Part shown: in pieces, positions 30,369-32,617 of the stretch | Layout of the letters: the number at the start of each line of letters is the position of its first letter | Position numbering within the stretch: the first letter of the stretch is position 1 | NCBI GenBank assembly: GCA_036010965.1 | Contig: DASCMO010000127.1 | Span: 1-32,617, forward strand | Reading direction: 5' to 3' | DNA: 32,617 nt | Source of the DNA: GCA-2686265 sp036010965 | GTDB lineage: Bacteria; Planctomycetota; UBA1135; GCA-002686595 | The notes under the pieces: generated by a model | Seen by the model: only the letters and a program-made list of their open reading frames with translations | Databases searched by the model: none | What the model was told of the DNA's origin: nothing | Position numbers and translations under genes: made by a program

Positions 30369-31670
30369 ATGCGTATCGCCGTTGTCGGAACCGGATATGT
30401 CGGGCTCGTGGCCGGCACCTGCTTCGCGGAGAGCGGCAACAACGTCGTCTGCATCGACATCGACGAGGAGAAAATCGCCGGCCTGCGCGCGGGACGGGTC
30501 CCGATCTACGAGCCGGGCCTCGAGGAGCTCCTGCGCCGCAACATGCACGACGGCCGCCTCTCGTTCACGACCAGCTACGAGCAGGGCATCGACCGAGCTC
30601 AGGTAGTCTTCATCGCCGTCGGCACGCCGCCGGGCGAGGACGGCAAGGCGGACCTCCAGTATGTCCTGGCCGCGGCCGAGAGCACCGCCAGGCACATGAC
30701 CGACTACACGGTGATCGTGGACAAGTCCACCGTTCCGGTCGGGACCGCGGCCAAGGTGACCGAGCGGATTCGCCAGCACACCGAGTTCCCCTTCGACGTC
30801 GTGAGCAACCCGGAGTTCCTCAAGGAGGGCGCGGCGATCGATGACTTCCTCAAGCCCGACCGCGTGGTGATCGGTTCGGCGAGCCCGCGCGCCGCCGAGA
30901 TCATGGACGAGCTGTACGCGCCTTTCGTGCGCACGGGCAACCCGATCCTGCACACCGACGTGCCGTCCGCCGAGCTGACCAAGTACGCGGCCAACGCGAT
31001 GCTCGCCACCCGCATCTCCTTCATGAACGAGGTCGCGAACATCTGTGACGAGGTCGGAGCCAACATCGACGATGTGCGCAAGGGGATCGGGACCGACGCT
31101 CGGATCGGCATGCGCTTCCTCTTCGCCGGTTGTGGCTACGGAGGCTCGTGCTTCCCCAAGGACGTGCAAGCGATCATCAAGACCTCAGACGAGCTCGGTT
31201 ACGATTTCAGGATCCTGAAGGCCGTCGAGAGCGTGAACGAGAGCCAGAAGCGGCGGCTGTTCGACATGATCGAGAAGTACTTCGAGGGCGCGCTCGAGGG
31301 CAAGCACTTCGCGGTCTGGGGCCTGGCCTTCAAGCCAAACACCGACGACATGCGCGAGGCGCCCGCCCTGGTTGTGATCCAGTCCCTGCTCGACGCCGGA
31401 GCGACGGTCACGGCCTACGATCCCGAGGCGATGGAGGAGTCGAAGCGGCACTACTTCGGCGACCGCATCCGCTACGCCGAGCGCCCAATGGAGGCCCTCG
31501 AGGGGGCCCACGGCCTGGTGGTCATCACCGAGTGGAACGAGTTCCGCAGGCCGGACTTCGAGGCCGTCAAGAACGCCCTCGAGCAGCCCGCAATCTTCGA
31601 CGGCCGCAACATCTACTCCCGCGGGGTCATGGAGCAGCTGGGCTTCGACTACTTCGGGATGGGTCGCTGA
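30369..31670 (+). CDS. ugd: UDP-glucose 6-dehydrogenase
   Basis: This NAD-dependent enzyme oxidises UDP-glucose twice to UDP-glucuronate, a precursor of surface polysaccharides. The 433-residue protein has the Rossmann motif VVGTGYVGLVAGTCFAE (5-21) with D30, VGTPPGEDG, STVPVGT, NPEFLKEGAAIDDFLKPDRVVIG, K205 and N209, and the nucleophile C261 with D265 in GYGGSCFPKDV. The C-terminal FAVWGLAFKPNTDDMREAPA segment closes the fold. GDP-mannose or UDP-ManNAc dehydrogenase is less likely given the NPEFLKEG and FAVWGLAFKPNTDD wording. Its last 22 bases overlap the end of the convergent repeat-protein gene. Confidence 0.96.
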   Translation: MRIAVVGTGYVGLVAGTCFAESGNNVVCIDIDEEKIAGLRAGRVPIYEPGLEELLRRNMHDGRLSFTTSYEQGIDRAQVVFIAVGTPPGEDGKADLQYVLAAAESTARHMTDYTVIVDKSTVPVGTAAKVTERIRQHTEFPFDVVSNPEFLKEGAAIDDFLKPDRVVIGSASPRAAEIMDELYAPFVRTGNPILHTDVPSAELTKYAANAMLATRISFMNEVANICDEVGANIDDVRKGIGTDARIGMRFLFAGCGYGGSCFPKDVQAIIKTSDELGYDFRILKAVESVNESQKRRLFDMIEKYFEGALEGKHFAVWGLAFKPNTDDMREAPALVVIQSLLDAGATVTAYDPEAMEESKRHYFGDRIRYAERPMEALEGAHGLVVITEWNEFRRPDFEAVKNALEQPAIFDGRNIYSRGVMEQLGFDYFGMGR

Positions 31671-32491
31671 CCCGCGACGGTCGCGTCCTCACGGGAGTTC
31701 CTGAGACGCGGCGGCGGGCCGCGGCGCTCGCGTACCCCACGGGCCAGGCGCGTGACCAGGCGCATGCGCTCCAGGGCGCGGCGCACGCGACCTCCCAGGT
31801 CGGTCAGTTCACCCGCGCGCTCCCCGAGGGCCCGCCGGCAGCGATCCAGGACGCCGGCCGCGGCCTCCAGGTCCCCCTCTTCCACCAGGGAGAGGCCCCA
31901 GTCGTCGAAGGCCCGCACGCGGTGGAGCGGGTCGACGGCGCCCTGGCTGAGTCGCTCCCAGAGGGTGCGGGCGGCCGCCGACTGCCCGGCATCGGCCAGC
32001 ACACGACCACTCCAAAGGGCGCCCAGGGAGCGCTCGCGGAGAGGTGTCCGGGCATCCAGGGCGAGGGCCCCGTAGATGACCAAGGCCTCGACCGGGCGAC
32101 CGTCGCGTCGGCAAAGGTGCCCCGCCTCCAGGCGTGCGCGCGCGGCGAGGGCCGGGGCGCATGCCTGCCGCGCGGCACGCCCGAACTCCCTCGCCGCCGC
32201 TTCCCCCTGACCTCCGGCCCGCAGGAGTTCTCCTGCACGAAAGGCCGCCTCCGCCGCCGACGAACCACTCGCGGGGAAGTACTCCCCCACCGCCCGATAG
32301 GCGCTCACCGCCGCGGCCCGAGCACGCTCCCGGGCCGCTCCCGCGAGCCCGATCATCGCGCGTCGGTTCTCACGGGCGAACTCTAGCTGGGCCTGGGCGT
32401 GCGCCAGACGCGGGACCACCCCGAGCGCAGGAACGTCCTGCGCCCACGCCGACGCGCAGACGAGGACCAGCGGACCCCACGGGAACATCAC
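31649..32491 (-). CDS. secreted or periplasmic helical-repeat (TPR-like) protein
   Basis: The 280-residue protein starts with a signal peptide (MMFPWGPLVLVCASAWAQ, likely cleavage after AWA, near residue 17). The rest is alanine- and arginine-rich paired helices with TPR-like spacing, such as AAEAAFRAGELLRAGGQGEAA, EALVIYGALALDA and VRAFDDWGLSLVEEGDLEAAA. No enzymatic motif is visible. The start is GTG 32491, overlapping the sigma-factor stop (GTGA), or ATG 32488. Its position directly after a sigma-factor gene suggests co-transcription. Its stop lies inside ugd, on the opposite strand. Confidence 0.7.
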   Translation of the reverse strand: MMFPWGPLVLVCASAWAQDVPALGVVPRLAHAQAQLEFARENRRAMIGLAGAARERARAAAVSAYRAVGEYFPASGSSAAEAAFRAGELLRAGGQGEAAAREFGRAARQACAPALAARARLEAGHLCRRDGRPVEALVIYGALALDARTPLRERSLGALWSGRVLADAGQSAAARTLWERLSQGAVDPLHRVRAFDDWGLSLVEEGDLEAAAGVLDRCRRALGERAGELTDLGGRVRRALERMRLVTRLARGVRERRGPPPRLRNSREDATVAGQRPIPK

Positions 32492-32617
32492 GGCCGCCCT
32501 CCCGCCGACCCGCGCGAGCGTTCCCCGAGGGAGCTGGTGACCGCCGAGCGCAGGCGCTTGCGGGCCCGAAACAGGCGCACCTTCACCAGCTCCAGAGCGA
32601 TGCCCGTCCGGCGCGCG
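32488..32617 (-). CDS. C-terminal end of an ECF-type RNA polymerase sigma factor (truncated by window)
   Basis: The minus strand at the right edge reads, in frame, 42 residues ending at TGA 32488-32490. The segment GIALELVKVRLFRARKRLRSA matches the recognition helix end of sigma-70 region 4.2 in ECF sigma factors (commonly VKSRLFRARKRLR). The following 16 residues are a basic, serine-rich tail. The rest of the gene lies beyond the window. Its stop overlaps the start of the repeat-protein gene. Confidence 0.75.
   Translation of the reverse strand, partial: ARRTGIALELVKVRLFRARKRLRSAVTSSLGERSRGSAGGRP

Noticed and set aside
30145..30606. + strand frame starting MGDSNPRHPPCKGG
   Set aside because: This peptide is the classic translation of a tRNA antisense strand. 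The frame then runs out of phase through ugd.

Overview
The window is a very GC-rich, tightly packed bacterial chromosome segment. It is made almost entirely of core housekeeping genes: 27 protein genes (two cut by the window edges) and one tRNA gene. I see no rRNA, CRISPR array, insertion sequence, phage gene or plasmid gene, and no gene-free stretch longer than about 170 bases. Several features fit Planctomycetota: coaC and coaB as separate genes, a large regulator and a SpoIIE-type protein with degenerate active sites, an ECF-type sigma factor followed by a secreted repeat protein, and carboxypeptidase-regulatory-like domains. This is an inference from gene content, and no 16S gene is present to settle it.

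Layout. The left edge (+ strand) holds the end of tsaD (tRNA t6A), then larB overlapping carA. From 2.8 to 9.2 kb (- strand, read right to left) lies one tight cluster: rimO, pgsA, pgpA, a membrane SpoIIE-domain protein, a MazG-like protein and priA, nearly all joined by 4-base start/stop overlaps. From 9.3 to 18.9 kb (- strand) a second long cluster reads aroF, tpiA, secG, pyrE, yicC, gmk, coaC, coaB, ftsK and an ftsK-like gene without a motor. Its best visible promoter is just upstream of aroF at 18960-18989. From 19.0 to 20.6 kb (+) are an HD-domain nucleotidase-like gene and a membrane-anchored protein with carboxypeptidase-regulatory-like domains. A GMC oxidoreductase (-) follows. Then come a cysteine desulfurase, thiI and a GT-C-like membrane protein (+), a degenerate sigma-54-type regulator (-), a THUMP-like methyltransferase (+) whose 3' end runs into a convergent tRNA-Val gene (-), ugd (+), and finally a secreted helical-repeat protein and the end of a sigma factor gene (both -).

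How the genes fit together. The clusters mix pathways (tRNA and ribosome modification, nucleotide, CoA and phospholipid synthesis, glycolysis, aromatic amino acids, protein export, chromosome segregation, replication restart). They look co-transcribed for growth rather than pathway-specific. Cysteine desulfurase plus a rhodanese-less ThiI looks like a dedicated sulfur relay for 4-thiouridine, and the tRNA-Val here carries U8, its usual target.

The strongest candidate for something undescribed is the gene at 9291-10757. It has four membrane segments, a long acidic linker and a C-terminal FtsK-gamma-like winged helix, but no ATPase motor, and it overlaps the stop codon of a complete ftsK that also has an acidic linker. 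Two other proteins look like former enzymes turned into binding or scaffold proteins: the SpoIIE-domain protein and the sigma-54-type regulator.
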